Source: a virus
IMG/VR virus record: IMGVR_UViG_3300043468_001117
Coordinates: 1 to 61,074 of that record
Length of the DNA: 61,074 nt
Strand: one strand, 5' to 3'
Both the position numbers and the translations under genes were made by a program. Below are positions 40,816 through 51,400 of this stretch, piece by piece; within the stretch, counting starts at the first letter, position 1, and each line of letters starts with the position of its first letter. The notes under the pieces were generated by a model. The model was not told the DNA's origin. It saw nothing but the letters and a program-made list of their open reading frames with translations, and did not search any database.

Positions 40816-42135
40816 TTACTCATTACCGAACATATCAAGCAATCGATTTCGCTGAGCTTCTTTTGCGTTCTTTAATTCATTATTAGTCACAACAAATTTC
40901 GATACCGGAGCCCCGGTCGGTCCGATCTTCGGATCAGTTACTCTTAATGCATTTGCATTCCATGATAAATGAACCGTCTTACCAACACCATCAGAACTTC
41001 TAGTTTTTAATAATAAGAAAGCCATCTCCCCCTGTTGTTTCATTATATCAGTAAAAATAATTGATATGTAAACATCACAAGTTTGAATTTTTGAAATACC
41101 ACCAGCAATATGACTATGATTTACTTCTTTAGCTTCAACCCCGCCTCTATTTTGCTGAGATGCGCTAATACCTATCATATTATAATCAACTAATATTTGT
41201 CTAAATTCTTCAGATGCTGCTTTATCTTTTTGATTAACATTATCCGCCGATATGCGATCATTAGTTCCTAATAAATCTATATAATCTAAAACAATACAAT
41301 CCGGAATACATTTTCGTTTTAATTCAAATTCTCGCAATAAAGCTCGTAATTGATTAGATGTTGTTCCTACCGGCATCTGCTCAATAAACAACATACCTGA
41401 ATTCGACGACGCTGCATTTTTAATTTTAATAGCAGCTTCTTGTTTATTTTTTTCAATATCTCGTTGATTAATTCCAGTTACCATACTGACGTAACGTTTA
41501 TAAATCATCGAAACCGATAATTCTAAACTAACATATAAAACATTATACCCCTGCTCAACTAAATTTAATCCAATATTAGCCATAACCATACTTTTACCAC
41601 CGCCACTATTCGCAGCTAATAATAAAAATTCGGTTCTTCTCAAACCATCACCTAAATAATCATTTAATAACGAATAACCAGATGATATAGCCGGCTGAGA
41701 TGATATTTGATCTAACATGATATCCGGATCATCAAAAAAACTAACACCAACTGTTTTATGAATGGCTACTTCGGATGCTTTATCAATAATACTTTTAATT
41801 TGATGGATATCTTTACCACCAGCGATAATCTCAGATGCTTCGAAAACTGCTTTCTCTGCCGCTTTAATCTGACAAAAGAATTCAACTTCATTGATACAGT
41901 ATTCAATTTTATCTTTTGTTAATTCTTGATGTTTAAATTGTATATCTGACTCGGCATATACTTGATCTAAATCAGGTAATGCACTAAATTGATCAAAATA
42001 TTTTTTAATAAACTTAACCGCATATCGATATTCAGGATCGAAATACTTATATTCGATTATATTGTTAGTAATAGTAAATACGTCTGCAGATGATAACAGA
42101 TATTCAATAATTAATTTCTGTTTTTCCGGATTCAT
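40816..42135 (-). CDS. 41: Replicative DNA helicase gp41 (DnaB type)
   Basis: 439 residues (T4 gp41: 475). RecA-like core: Walker A ANSGGGKS, YVSLELS, Walker B CIVLDYIDLL, SASQQNRGG and KTRSSDGVGKTVHLSW arginine finger region. It unwinds the fork ahead of gp43 and recruits primase gp61. Unlike several T4-like gp41 genes reported to contain split inteins, this one is uninterrupted. Confidence 0.93.
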   Translation of the reverse strand: MNPEKQKLIIEYLLSSADVFTITNNIIEYKYFDPEYRYAVKFIKKYFDQFSALPDLDQVYAESDIQFKHQELTKDKIEYCINEVEFFCQIKAAEKAVFEASEIIAGGKDIHQIKSIIDKASEVAIHKTVGVSFFDDPDIMLDQISSQPAISSGYSLLNDYLGDGLRRTEFLLLAANSGGGKSMVMANIGLNLVEQGYNVLYVSLELSVSMIYKRYVSMVTGINQRDIEKNKQEAAIKIKNAASSNSGMLFIEQMPVGTTSNQLRALLREFELKRKCIPDCIVLDYIDLLGTNDRISADNVNQKDKAASEEFRQILVDYNMIGISASQQNRGGVEAKEVNHSHIAGGISKIQTCDVYISIIFTDIMKQQGEMAFLLLKTRSSDGVGKTVHLSWNANALRVTDPKIGPTGAPVSKFVVTNNELKNAKEAQRNRLLDMFGNE

Positions 42136-42143
42136 ATAGTCCT

Positions 42144-42284
42144 CTATTTAATTTTTGATTTGTAATACTTAATTTGGTTTTCTAAATCTCGATTTTTTCG
42201 TTTTTCATTTTTCAACTGCTTATTTAAAGTATCGATTAGCTGCTTTAAATACACAATATATTTCTTTTGATCTTTTTCATCCAT
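42144..42284 (-). CDS. 46-residue coiled-coil protein before gp41
   Basis: Frame MDEKDQKKYIVYLKQLIDTL..., ending YYKSKIK, is a single highly charged helix with heptad leucine spacing. AAGG ribosome site before ATG 42284; its stop is followed by AGGA for gp41. Possibly a small partner of gp41; unknown. Confidence 0.6.
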   Translation of the reverse strand: MDEKDQKKYIVYLKQLIDTLNKQLKNEKRKNRDLENQIKYYKSKIK

Positions 42285-42327
42285 AATTACATGCCTTAAT
42301 TGGGGTTTAAACGGGATTTCTTAAGAA

Positions 42328-42423
42328 TTAATCATATTGCATAACAAATAATATATCGACCGCAATAACAGCAGATACGCCCAATATAATACATATTATA
42401 CTATATTGAGCGCATTTAATCAA
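42328..42423 (-). CDS. Possible 31-residue membrane micro-protein (TTG start)
   Basis: Frame from TTG 42423 encodes KCAQYSIICIILGVSAVIAV-type hydrophobic helix and ends MQYD. No ribosome site and non-ATG start; included because it fills the 140-bp gap with one clear transmembrane segment. Confidence 0.25.
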   Translation of the reverse strand: MIKCAQYSIICIILGVSAVIAVDILFVMQYD

Positions 42424-42428
42424 GATGA

Positions 42429-43316
42429 TTATGGATTATTAACTAAGACATTCGGATAACAATCGCGAATTATACTAGGAGAACAATATAATTCACCATT
42501 CCTGATTTCATTGTTGGTTGAATTTAAATCACTCAATAAAACAACTCTATCATATATTTTATCAATAGGATCGGTACTATTGGATAATAAAATATAGATT
42601 GGTTTTTCTTCGAAAACAAATTCTTTATTAAAATACAATTTTTCATTCGAAAAGGCAATTTGAAATGTATTTACCTTAAAAATATTACCAAATATAGTAA
42701 CGTCAAAAATTGGGACATTATCATGAGTTCTACCCCAAGCCAAATACGGATTATTAGTCGTTAATGGATAATCAGTAATTAATCTAGAACCTAACATAAT
42801 AGGCGGTAAATAATTTAGTGACTCTATATGGGTATGGGTAGCGACTGTAAGATACCTATTTTTTGTACATTTAAAATACTGATCTGAAGTCTCTATATCA
42901 TAAGTATCGATAGATTTATCATACGATAATAATTGAGCCGCTCCAGATCTAGGCTGTCTAAATTTTATATTGATATATTCATTATCGATATACGTTAACT
43001 CATAATCATAAACCCGTTCTAAAACATTATCAATATAATTAAAAACTAAAACTTCGGGATGATTATTTAACTGATGTTTTATTCGCCAATTTTTAACTGG
43101 TTTCACTTGATTAAAGGTAAAAATATGATCCTGTTTAATCCAATCAATATAATCAGTCGCCGGCGGCTCCTGCCCTCTACTAATATTTTTATTATACTTA
43201 ATAAAGAACATTTCACCATTGCAATCAGCAGAAATAACACATCGATACATAGCCGGAACTGTAGTTATTAAATCGATTTGTCTATTGCATTTATTGCATT
43301 GATATAAAATAGTCAT
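42429..43316 (-). CDS. Putative virion protein with N-terminal zinc ribbon
   Basis: 295 residues. CNKC (7-10) and later paired Cys (RCVISADC) suggest a zinc ribbon at the N-terminus. The rest is beta-rich, including WRIKHQLNNHPEVLVFNYIDN...IDNEYINIKF, a repeat form common in phage tail fibre/appendage proteins (compare WTINHNLGYYPKINVFIN in the gene at 59289). Assigned as virion-associated by this resemblance only. Confidence 0.45.
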   Translation of the reverse strand: MTILYQCNKCNRQIDLITTVPAMYRCVISADCNGEMFFIKYNKNISRGQEPPATDYIDWIKQDHIFTFNQVKPVKNWRIKHQLNNHPEVLVFNYIDNVLERVYDYELTYIDNEYINIKFRQPRSGAAQLLSYDKSIDTYDIETSDQYFKCTKNRYLTVATHTHIESLNYLPPIMLGSRLITDYPLTTNNPYLAWGRTHDNVPIFDVTIFGNIFKVNTFQIAFSNEKLYFNKEFVFEEKPIYILLSNSTDPIDKIYDRVVLLSDLNSTNNEIRNGELYCSPSIIRDCYPNVLVNNP

Positions 43317-43645
43317 TAGTCTTTTGATTTCGGAATAATAATTGAATCGTAATCATCCATAGTTAAACATTCGGATTGACGTTTAGTAATACGCTCAGCT
43401 ACTTCATGCAAATCCATATCAGTTTCCGAATCTTCTTTAGCCCATTCCAATAATCGAATGAATAATGGAATATCCATTGTTACTTTATCTTCTTGTTCAG
43501 TCGGATGATTGGTATTTTGAGTTTGATGATTTGGTTCTGCAGTCTGTGATTGTGGATAAGCTGGATGCATATTTCTAGGTTTATCATTATACATTGCAGT
43601 TGTATGATTAATAGTACCGCCGTTTAATAATTCATGTAAATTCAT
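43316..43645 (-). CDS. Conserved T4-like hypothetical protein
   Basis: 109 residues. The segment MDIPLFIRLLEWAKEDSETDMDLHEVAERI is a short module I recognise from many T4-like phages (D..LFI.L.E.A.ED...D.DLH), function unknown. The N-terminal half is Asn/Gln/His-rich and disordered. Last base is the first of the next gene. Confidence 0.6.
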   Translation of the reverse strand: MNLHELLNGGTINHTTAMYNDKPRNMHPAYPQSQTAEPNHQTQNTNHPTEQEDKVTMDIPLFIRLLEWAKEDSETDMDLHEVAERITKRQSECLTMDDYDSIIIPKSKD

Positions 43646-43662
43646 AGGTATACCTGTTAGTT

Positions 43663-44166
43663 TTATTTTGAAATCGATTGATTATACTTCGCCAGATAAT
43701 AAGCATCAGTTACATCATATAATCCAGTAGATGTTTTATATTTCGTTTTAAATAATGCTTTTATTTCTTCTGGTAACGAATGCACCATCATCGTTTTAGT
43801 TACTTTTACTTTTGAACTCCCACCAGAACCAGTAGCAAATTTCTTGATCGATTTCGGAGATATTATATTTATGTCTAATACTTTTAACTGAAACCGTATA
43901 TGATTGATAATAATAAATTGCAAACCAGCTAAATCTCTAGTCGCACTACCGCGTTGACCGAAGGATAAACCCTCCATTGAAAATTTAAAATCATTATAAT
44001 TATTACATAATGACGTAATACTATTTACTACATTATTTGCACGATCGTGAATATCACCATCATGGATCGACGTTTTAAAAACACCAAAATCTAAAACATC
44101 ATTATCTTTTATTACGCAATACCCAGTACTAGTATATGATTGATCTATCCCTATAAAAACGGTCAT
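43663..44166 (-). CDS. RuvC-like Holliday junction resolvase
   Basis: 167 residues. RNase H fold with FIGIDQSYTSTGYCVI (first Asp), FSMEGLSFG (Glu) and YDVTDAYYLAKY (last Asp), the arrangement of phage RuvC-like resolvases. Takes the place of T4 endonuclease VII (gp49) in clearing branched DNA before packaging. Lies beside gp46/gp47. Confidence 0.82.
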   Translation of the reverse strand: MTVFIGIDQSYTSTGYCVIKDNDVLDFGVFKTSIHDGDIHDRANNVVNSITSLCNNYNDFKFSMEGLSFGQRGSATRDLAGLQFIIINHIRFQLKVLDINIISPKSIKKFATGSGGSSKVKVTKTMMVHSLPEEIKALFKTKYKTSTGLYDVTDAYYLAKYNQSISK

Positions 44167-44217
44167 ACTTATATCCTAAATGTTAATATTTAGAATATAA
44201 TATATGACCGGTGGATA

Positions 44218-45987
44218 TTAGCCAATTAAATTGCTTTTATACTCGATTTTACTAAAATCATTATCCATAGTAATATGCATTACTTGATCAAATAAATTAC
44301 TAGTTTCCGCTCTATGAGTAATAATATAGATTGTAATTTTATCTTCGTATGCTTTTTTCTTTAAAATCGAAATAGCTGCAGAAATACCACTTTCATCTAA
44401 ACCGACATCTAAACATTCATCGCACATAAACACATTAACTGGAGCACTCATCTTTTGTCGTACATCTCTAAATGCTAAAGTTAATGCTATATTAACTCGA
44501 GATTTTTGACCGTTGGATAATTTACCAAATGGTCTTTTTCTACCTAATTTTTTAATTTCTGCAGCCATAGCAGAATTAAATTCAACTAAGAATGGTAATC
44601 CCATATCTTGTAGATATTTTTGAACTCTACTATTTAAATATTTTAAATTCGAATTTAATAGAGTCTTTCTTACGAAACTATCTTTTTTAGTTAATAATTT
44701 TAAAAGAAAATCTTGATGCGCTGATAGATTCTTTAATTTATCTAAACCTTCAGTATCTATCGGATCTAATTCGATTTGCTCTAATTCAGTTAACTGTTCT
44801 AAATAAACATTTTTACTATCTTTTAAATCAGATATCTTAGTTTTAATAGTATCAATTTCGTGCTTAATATTTAAAATTGCTTCTAATTCTTTCACCGACA
44901 TTTTAGATAATATATCATCATGTTCCAACATTTTCTCTTCGATTGATTTATCTAATTCATCTAAAAAATCAACCATTTCTAAAATATTCTGATTGCATTC
45001 ATCTATCTTAATAGTACATTCATTAATTTTTTCTTCGTTATGATAATGTTGTTCGCAATACGGGCATTTACTATTTTTTAAGCTCACTAATTCTGATTCT
45101 TTTTGATCTTTAATCGCATTTTGTTTAGTATAACTATTAGATAATGTAATTTGCTGTTGTTTAAATTCATTAATTTCAAGCTTCGCAGTTTTTACTTGAT
45201 CATAATATGCCCGTTCCTGATCTATATTAATGCAGCTAATTTTTTCTAAACGTTCATTATAATGAAATATATTTTGTTTAACTGTAGAATCATGATTTTC
45301 TGCTTTATTTCTTGCATTTTCGATTTGCTGATTTAATCTACTTTGTTCTTGTCTAATTTGATCAATTTTCGATATATGTTGTTTAACTGCAACTTCATTT
45401 AATTTAATTTGATCTTTTAACACTTGAGCTTTTTCTGCTAATATATGTAAATCAAATAACCGTTCCATAAATCCAGTTTGTGATGATTTACCGGTCGCAG
45501 TTACGGGCAAATCAAGGAATGGTGAATTAGTAGCAGATACTACAATCATACGTGAAAACATTTCGTACGTCATACCTAATACAGTAATTATTAATTGATC
45601 AGTCGTTCTAGTACCATCTAATGAAATTTCATGATCATCTTCAAATACTAATTCGGTTTTATTATGATATAGTTTAACGAAATTTCCATTTGCTGATTTA
45701 CCAACTTTTCTTGCTCGTGTTACTTTATAATAACCTTGAGTTGGTTTATGAAAAGTAACCGAGACTTCCATATCTCGGCCATTAATATCATTTACTAAAT
45801 CATCAACATTACCTTCAGCCATAGTTGTATTATATAATGCAAATATTAACGCTTCGATAATGGAGCTTTTACCTACTCCGTTTGTTCCCGATATTAAAAC
45901 AACACCACCTTGATTTAAATTAACTGAAGTGGGAACATTTCCATAGGATAAAAAATTTCTAATATTTAATTCGAAAAAGGTAATCAT
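44218..45987 (-). CDS. 46: Recombination exonuclease subunit gp46 (Rad50/SbcC type)
   Basis: 589 residues. Walker A GTNGVGKSS near the N-terminus; long coiled coils interrupted by the zinc hook CPYC (about residue 308); signature LSNGQKSRVNIALTLAF and Walker B VFMCDECLDVGLD at the C-terminus. With gp47 it resects DNA ends for recombination-dependent replication. It overlaps gp47 by 4 nt. Confidence 0.95.
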   Translation of the reverse strand: MITFFELNIRNFLSYGNVPTSVNLNQGGVVLISGTNGVGKSSIIEALIFALYNTTMAEGNVDDLVNDINGRDMEVSVTFHKPTQGYYKVTRARKVGKSANGNFVKLYHNKTELVFEDDHEISLDGTRTTDQLIITVLGMTYEMFSRMIVVSATNSPFLDLPVTATGKSSQTGFMERLFDLHILAEKAQVLKDQIKLNEVAVKQHISKIDQIRQEQSRLNQQIENARNKAENHDSTVKQNIFHYNERLEKISCINIDQERAYYDQVKTAKLEINEFKQQQITLSNSYTKQNAIKDQKESELVSLKNSKCPYCEQHYHNEEKINECTIKIDECNQNILEMVDFLDELDKSIEEKMLEHDDILSKMSVKELEAILNIKHEIDTIKTKISDLKDSKNVYLEQLTELEQIELDPIDTEGLDKLKNLSAHQDFLLKLLTKKDSFVRKTLLNSNLKYLNSRVQKYLQDMGLPFLVEFNSAMAAEIKKLGRKRPFGKLSNGQKSRVNIALTLAFRDVRQKMSAPVNVFMCDECLDVGLDESGISAAISILKKKAYEDKITIYIITHRAETSNLFDQVMHITMDNDFSKIEYKSNLIG

Positions 45988-47015
45988 AATTGTATATAAA
46001 TTTGGATTAATTGATTATTATCGATGCCGTTCGATTCGATGTTTTTACTTAACATATCAACAATAGCATCATTTATTGAAATAACTTTTGTATCTTCAAT
46101 TTCTTCAATTCCGTCCGCAAAAAATTGAGTTGGTGGTTCTTCTATAGCAATATCAGCTAAATTATAAACTTCCATGATAGTTCGTTTAAATTCTATCATT
46201 TTACTATAATCCATAGTAATATCAGCTATACATTTAATATTTGCACCATCCGGTATTTCTATTTGATTATCAATAATAGTAGATAGATTGGTACTAATAT
46301 ATTTCGGACAATCAGGCCAATTAATAAAACTAACATCATCATTAATATGATCGTGAATTGCAAATCCTCGATCAAAATCATTAGCGTCACTAAAATCCAT
46401 CGGAAATGTATTTCCAATATAAATGACATTATCAGTTATTTGTCTTTTATGAAAGTGACCTGAAAATACGCGTTTAAATTTACTATAATCCGTATGATCA
46501 GGTCCGCCTTGGAATTTAGTACTCGCCCCAGTTACAACAAAGCCGGAAAATTCAAAATGCCCATAGACATTTTTAACATTATAATCATTTAATGTTGGAT
46601 ATTCATAATGAAATAAGAACGGACTTAATAAAGCCCCATTACCTATATTTTCAACTACAGTAGGATGATCGATTACTATAAAATTAGTTAATTCATCAAA
46701 CCAATGGCATGAATGAACTTCTCTACTATGTTTAGTATAAAGGTCATGATTTCCAATAATAAAATAAATTGGAATATTTAAATCGTTTAATAAACTAGCG
46801 CCGTTATAACTATAATATAAAGTAGATACATTAATAGCCGATCTATTTTCATGCCAATCTCCTAAAAATATAACATGATCAATATCTTGATTTTGTTTAA
46901 TATGATTACAAACAAATTCAATAAATTGAATACAATGTAAATTATGTTGATCTGAGTTATTTTTTTTACCAAAATGAATATCGGTAAACATTAATGATTT
47001 GTTTAATGTTTTCAT
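45984..47015 (-). CDS. 47: Recombination nuclease subunit gp47 (Mre11/SbcD type)
   Basis: 343 residues. Calcineurin-like phosphoesterase motifs: TDIHFG, FLGDWHENR, IIGNHDLY, VYGHFEFSG and FSGHFHKRQ. Partner of gp46. A few bases separate it from gp55 upstream, giving the operon gp55-gp47-gp46. Confidence 0.95.
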   Translation of the reverse strand: MKTLNKSLMFTDIHFGKKNNSDQHNLHCIQFIEFVCNHIKQNQDIDHVIFLGDWHENRSAINVSTLYYSYNGASLLNDLNIPIYFIIGNHDLYTKHSREVHSCHWFDELTNFIVIDHPTVVENIGNGALLSPFLFHYEYPTLNDYNVKNVYGHFEFSGFVVTGASTKFQGGPDHTDYSKFKRVFSGHFHKRQITDNVIYIGNTFPMDFSDANDFDRGFAIHDHINDDVSFINWPDCPKYISTNLSTIIDNQIEIPDGANIKCIADITMDYSKMIEFKRTIMEVYNLADIAIEEPPTQFFADGIEEIEDTKVISINDAIVDMLSKNIESNGIDNNQLIQIYIQL

Positions 47016-47027
47016 GTCGTTTTTGAC

Positions 47028-47507
47028 TTACTCGTCATCGTCGGTTTCTGGAGTGGGTTCTTGGAACATAATTTCGGCTGGATTAAATAATAATGCTGGG
47101 TTTGATGCTACGTTTTCGTTTTCAGCATATTCAGCAGAAAATGAATGTGATGGATCTAATCCATTATTCACTAAAAGTTTATCTCGTATATTTCTATGTT
47201 TCTTCTCCATATTAAGGTATTGAACAAATGAGTAGTGTATATTTTGAGTATAATACGCAAATGGGTTATCAAATCTAGCTTCATCAAATGATCTCCAATT
47301 TTTTACAATATTTAATATAGCATAACTTTGCATATCAGCAATAAATGTGTACCGTGCGAAGTTGCTTTTTTTAGAATACCGCTCACATAATAACATAATC
47401 ATTTTTGAAAATTCGTGGGTCATTTCACCCTTTTGTCTACTTAAAGCCAACTGCTCCAATAAATTGGCGTTACTTAAGTAGTTTCTTGGTATTCTTTTTT
47501 TCGACAT
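47028..47507 (-). CDS. 55: Late transcription sigma factor gp55
   Basis: 159 residues (T4 gp55: 185). Region 2 homology: RYTFIADMQSYAILNIVKNWRSFDEAR...NPFAYYTQNIHYSFVQYLN, then EKKHRNIRDKLLV. It directs host RNA polymerase to TATAAATA-type late promoters, which are visible in this window. T4 gp55 needs clamp gp45 and gp33; gp45 is at 56472 and gp33 was not found. Early promoter at 47541-47569. Confidence 0.88.
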   Translation of the reverse strand: MSKKRIPRNYLSNANLLEQLALSRQKGEMTHEFSKMIMLLCERYSKKSNFARYTFIADMQSYAILNIVKNWRSFDEARFDNPFAYYTQNIHYSFVQYLNMEKKHRNIRDKLLVNNGLDPSHSFSAEYAENENVASNPALLFNPAEIMFQEPTPETDDDE

Positions 47508-47540
47508 CTTTCACTCCGTGAATTAACGTAAATTTTAATG

Positions 47541-47569
47541 ATTATACCGGATTTAACATAAATAATCAA
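47541..47569 (-). promoter_or_regulatory. Early promoter of the gp55-gp47-gp46 operon
   Basis: TTGATT (47564-47569), 17 bp, TATAAT (47541-47546) on the minus strand. The spacer and -35 overlap the plus-strand late promoter at 47557-47564. Confidence 0.8.
47557..47564 (+). promoter_or_regulatory. Late promoter of the baseplate operon
   Basis: CATAAATA, 35 nt before ATG 47600, reading away from gp55. Confidence 0.65.
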
Positions 47570-47599
47570 TACTTTATATGTATTAATTTAGGCAAATCA

Positions 47600-48211
47600 A
47601 TGACCCCGGATGAATTAGATAATAAATTTAAAATAAGATTAGAAGGAACTATTAGTAAAGACTTGGTCGTTTTTAATACCATGCCTACAATATCAGAGCA
47701 AAATTCAGCAATTTACGGAACATTAAATCCAACTCATTTAATTGGTAATTATCATCCGTACGAAAATTCACCTAGTCGGAAATTCGATCTTGGTGATATT
47801 AAATTAGTATCTAGAAATGCATTAGAAGCTAGACGTAATTTAAAAAAAGTATTAACACTAAGAGCTTGGACTAAAGCTTATTTTGGTGATACTAGCGGCC
47901 CAATGGGCGACCAGTTAAAAAATTGGTTAGGTGCACCACCAGAAGTTTTATTATTTTCCGCATATGCTTCAGAAACAAATAGAGGCCATATGGTAAAAAT
48001 ACCGGTAGTCTTAGAAAACTTTAGTATGTCATATCCTAATGACGTCGATTATATCCCAACATTAGCCGAATCGAATGATGATCAATTAGGTGGCGTTCCA
48101 TTTCCTATAATAACAACAGTTACAGTTTCATTATTAGAACAACATTCCGCAGTTGAATTTGAAAAGTTTAACTTATATTCTTTTAAACAAGGCATTTTAC
48201 CATCATTTTAA
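47600..48211 (+). CDS. 48: Baseplate tail-tube cap protein, gp48-like
   Basis: 203 residues. C-terminal two thirds (TLRAWTKAYFGDTSGPMGDQLKNWLGAPPEVLLFSAY, then VDYIPT...VPFPIITTVTVSLLEQHSAVEF) match the C-terminal domain of gp48 from T4-like aquatic phages; T4 gp48 is 364 residues, so this one is short at the N-terminus. It would sit on the hub and start tail tube growth. First gene of the late operon with gp53 and the hub protein. Confidence 0.6.
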   Translation: MTPDELDNKFKIRLEGTISKDLVVFNTMPTISEQNSAIYGTLNPTHLIGNYHPYENSPSRKFDLGDIKLVSRNALEARRNLKKVLTLRAWTKAYFGDTSGPMGDQLKNWLGAPPEVLLFSAYASETNRGHMVKIPVVLENFSMSYPNDVDYIPTLAESNDDQLGGVPFPIITTVTVSLLEQHSAVEFEKFNLYSFKQGILPSF

Positions 48212-48213
48212 TT

Positions 48214-48498
48214 ATGAATCAATATAGTAGATATAAAATAGGTGGGTCGGTAGACGATCTAAAAAAACCCGGTTGGTGGAATAGACAAATCTTTACTAAG
48301 TCATATGATGACATAACTATTACTATTGATAAAAAATACAGTAAAAAACCCCATATGATCGCTTTCGATTATTTCGGTAGAAGTGACGTCGCTTGGTTCG
48401 TTATGCAATATAATAATATATTAGAGGTTAATGAATTAGTAGAAGGATTGCAAATTCAATTACCAACAATCAAACGATTTCATATGGGATTAATTTAA
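48214..48498 (+). CDS. 53: Baseplate wedge protein gp53-like
   Basis: 94 residues (T4 gp53: 196; homologues in aquatic T4-like phages are shorter). Pattern FTKSYDDITITIDKKYSKKPHMIAFDYFGRSDVAWFVMQYNNIL...LQIQLPTIKRF is the gp53/LysM-like module. ATG 2 bp after the gp48-like stop; last base shared with the hub gene. Confidence 0.7.
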   Translation: MNQYSRYKIGGSVDDLKKPGWWNRQIFTKSYDDITITIDKKYSKKPHMIAFDYFGRSDVAWFVMQYNNILEVNELVEGLQIQLPTIKRFHMGLI

Positions 48499-51400
48499 TG
48501 TCAGCTACACCAAATCCACTCCACAAATATAGAAGCTACTCATATCATTTTATTTTATTAGCCGGCCCATCAGTTGAAACCACATTCGCTGATATCGATA
48601 ATACAGAAGATAAATCTGATTTAAGTAGATATTCACACCCAGATAATGCAGCAGATAGATATACTGCAAAAACAACATCAGCCGGGAACAAATATTCGGT
48701 TATTTACAATTCAATGCAAGATGCCGATTTTAGTATTGTGGATTTGGAGATTTCTCACGTATTTCAAAATACACCCGAGAAAAGCTTAGGTTTTAGTTTA
48801 GAAGTTATGACGCTTCTAAATATGTCCATTTTAGAACCGTTTACTATGGATTTCCCAGCTATATTATTAATAGCTGCACAATCATCTGCCGGACTTAGTG
48901 ACGGCGCTGATATATCAATGGCAATTGAAAGTTTAACTTTCGGATTAAAAATTATTTTTGTCGGTTATTTAGATGATTATAATAATAATCAACCCCACGT
49001 AATTGATAGTATAAATGTAATCCCATTTGAAATAACTACTATGTCGATGACCTTATCAAATAAGGGAACTAGTTATTCATTAAAATGCGCTAGTTTATTT
49101 AATGACGCAGCTAATAGTTCCGCATCGATGAATACTGGTGGGGTTTCATATAAATCAACCGCATTATTATCCGACGCATTACAAAAATTACAAGAGTCGG
49201 TTAATAAACGATCAGAAGAAAATAAATCAGCTTCATTGGTCCAACCAAATCAATTATGCGAAATTAAATTAGACGAAGCTTATAAATCAAATGAATATGT
49301 TTTAGAAGTTAGTGATGATCAGCGAGTAGCTCCTCCAAAAACATCACCAAAAACTAATAATACAACACCGCCGGATAAAGTTCCTAATGCCGCGAATTCC
49401 ACTGCAAAAAGCCCATCATTAACTGATATGGCCGGATATAATATCCCATCGAATAATAATATCGGTAATATAAGAAATACTAACGGTAAAGGATTTCAAT
49501 CTTATGCAACCCCAGAAGAAGGAAGAAAGGCATTAAGTAGACAAATTGGTTTATATTCATCTAAACATGGTATTCATAGTTTAAGGGCGTTTACTAATAG
49601 ATATGCACCAAAAGGTGACGGTAAAAATAATCCAGAAGCTTATGCTCAATTTCTATCGAAACAAACTGGCGTTTCATTAGATGATAAGAATGTAGACTTT
49701 ACAGATCCAAAAATTAACGAGGCTATGACTAACGCCGTCGCCAGAATGGAACAAGGTGGTGGTAAACATAGCGGTAAAGTAACGCCAGCTAATAATAAAA
49801 ATAATAAAACCGACGTTGCAAATGAAGAAGTCGATTATATAATATTAAATACTTCGATCGGAGAACATATATTAGATTCAATACAAAAAATTATTAGTTT
49901 ATGTCCAAAAATCCGAGAAGAATATAATATATCGGGCGATAAAGTTTTTTATAAACCAGTTATTAAATCATATACGTATTTTAATAAAGATAAACAAGCT
50001 AGAACGTTAATTTATTCTATTGAAAAAACGGTTATGGAAACCGAAGCATCAATCGACGATAAAGTAGCAGCTCAAAGTAAAGAAGACCCAGCTGTAAGCA
50101 ATACTCAAAATAATAATCAAGTATCAACTGATGATACTAAATTACCATCAGTTTTAGAATATGATTATATCTATACTGGTAAAAATTTAGATATATTGCA
50201 ATTTGATATGAGTTATAATGGTTCTTGGAGTTCAGGTCACGCTTTTAAATATTATCATCCACAATCTGTTATAACTAATAAGCAATTAAATGATAATGTA
50301 AAAGATATAACTGATCCGGCAGAAACGGACGGTGATAAAAAACAAACCGGAGCAATAAATCCGACGATAGGTACGGTTCCATCTAATAGATTAGCTAATA
50401 CGCCGATATCACCTCCAGTAATGGATCCAACTAGAGCTGGATCTGGATCAATGGATCCACAAACATTGTTTCAATCTAGAAAAGTAATTTCTGATATTAT
50501 TGGTCAAACCGCAGAAAAACATTCATTAAAAATAATCGGTAATCCATTATTATTAGCTGGTTATACGCCACCTAATGATACGTACGTTAATGCCGACGGA
50601 ACTAGTAAATCAGCAGAAGAATCAAAAAAAGTAACCGAAGATCATAATAACAAATACGGAACTTCGGAATCCATGCCGACTTGTAAAGTGAACGTTCGAG
50701 TTCCAAAACCGTCATATATGCAAGGCGGTTCTGATGCATCTGCCGAAAATTATTATAGTACGCCGGGATGGTATCAAGATTCATATTATGTTTATCAAGT
50801 TGATAGTAAATTTAGTAAAGGTGAATTTACTCAAATATTAACATTATGTCCAGTTCCAGCTTCAGACGGTATGCAAGATAGTAATCAACCGGCTAAAAAA
50901 GGAGGAGCTGGTGGGGGTGGCGGTGGTGGTAATGGCGGCTTGGGTAATGGTAGTAACGGAGATCCAAATAGTACACCAGAAAGTAATGATAATTTAACCG
51001 CATTTATGAAAACTATAGGTAAATTAGAAACTGATTTAGCTGGCGATGATGGATATAATCAATTAGTTATGATAAGTGGACGTAGAACATTCGATGATTA
51101 TAGCCATCATCCGTTTGATCCAAGTTATCCATTAAAATATCAACCATTCGTTTATAAAGATGGTAGAAAATCAACAGCTTCAGGTAGATATCAAATAGTA
51201 TGGACTACATTTAATGATCATAAGCAATCTGATTTTAGTAAAGCTAGTCAAGATAAGGTATGTAAATTAATATTAAAAAGTATCGGTATTCTTGATTTGG
51301 TTATTGCCGGTAAGATAAACACTGCAGTTGCACATAAATCAAATGCATTAGGTAATCAATGGTCATCGATGCCGAGTTCAAAAATATCAACTATAATTAA

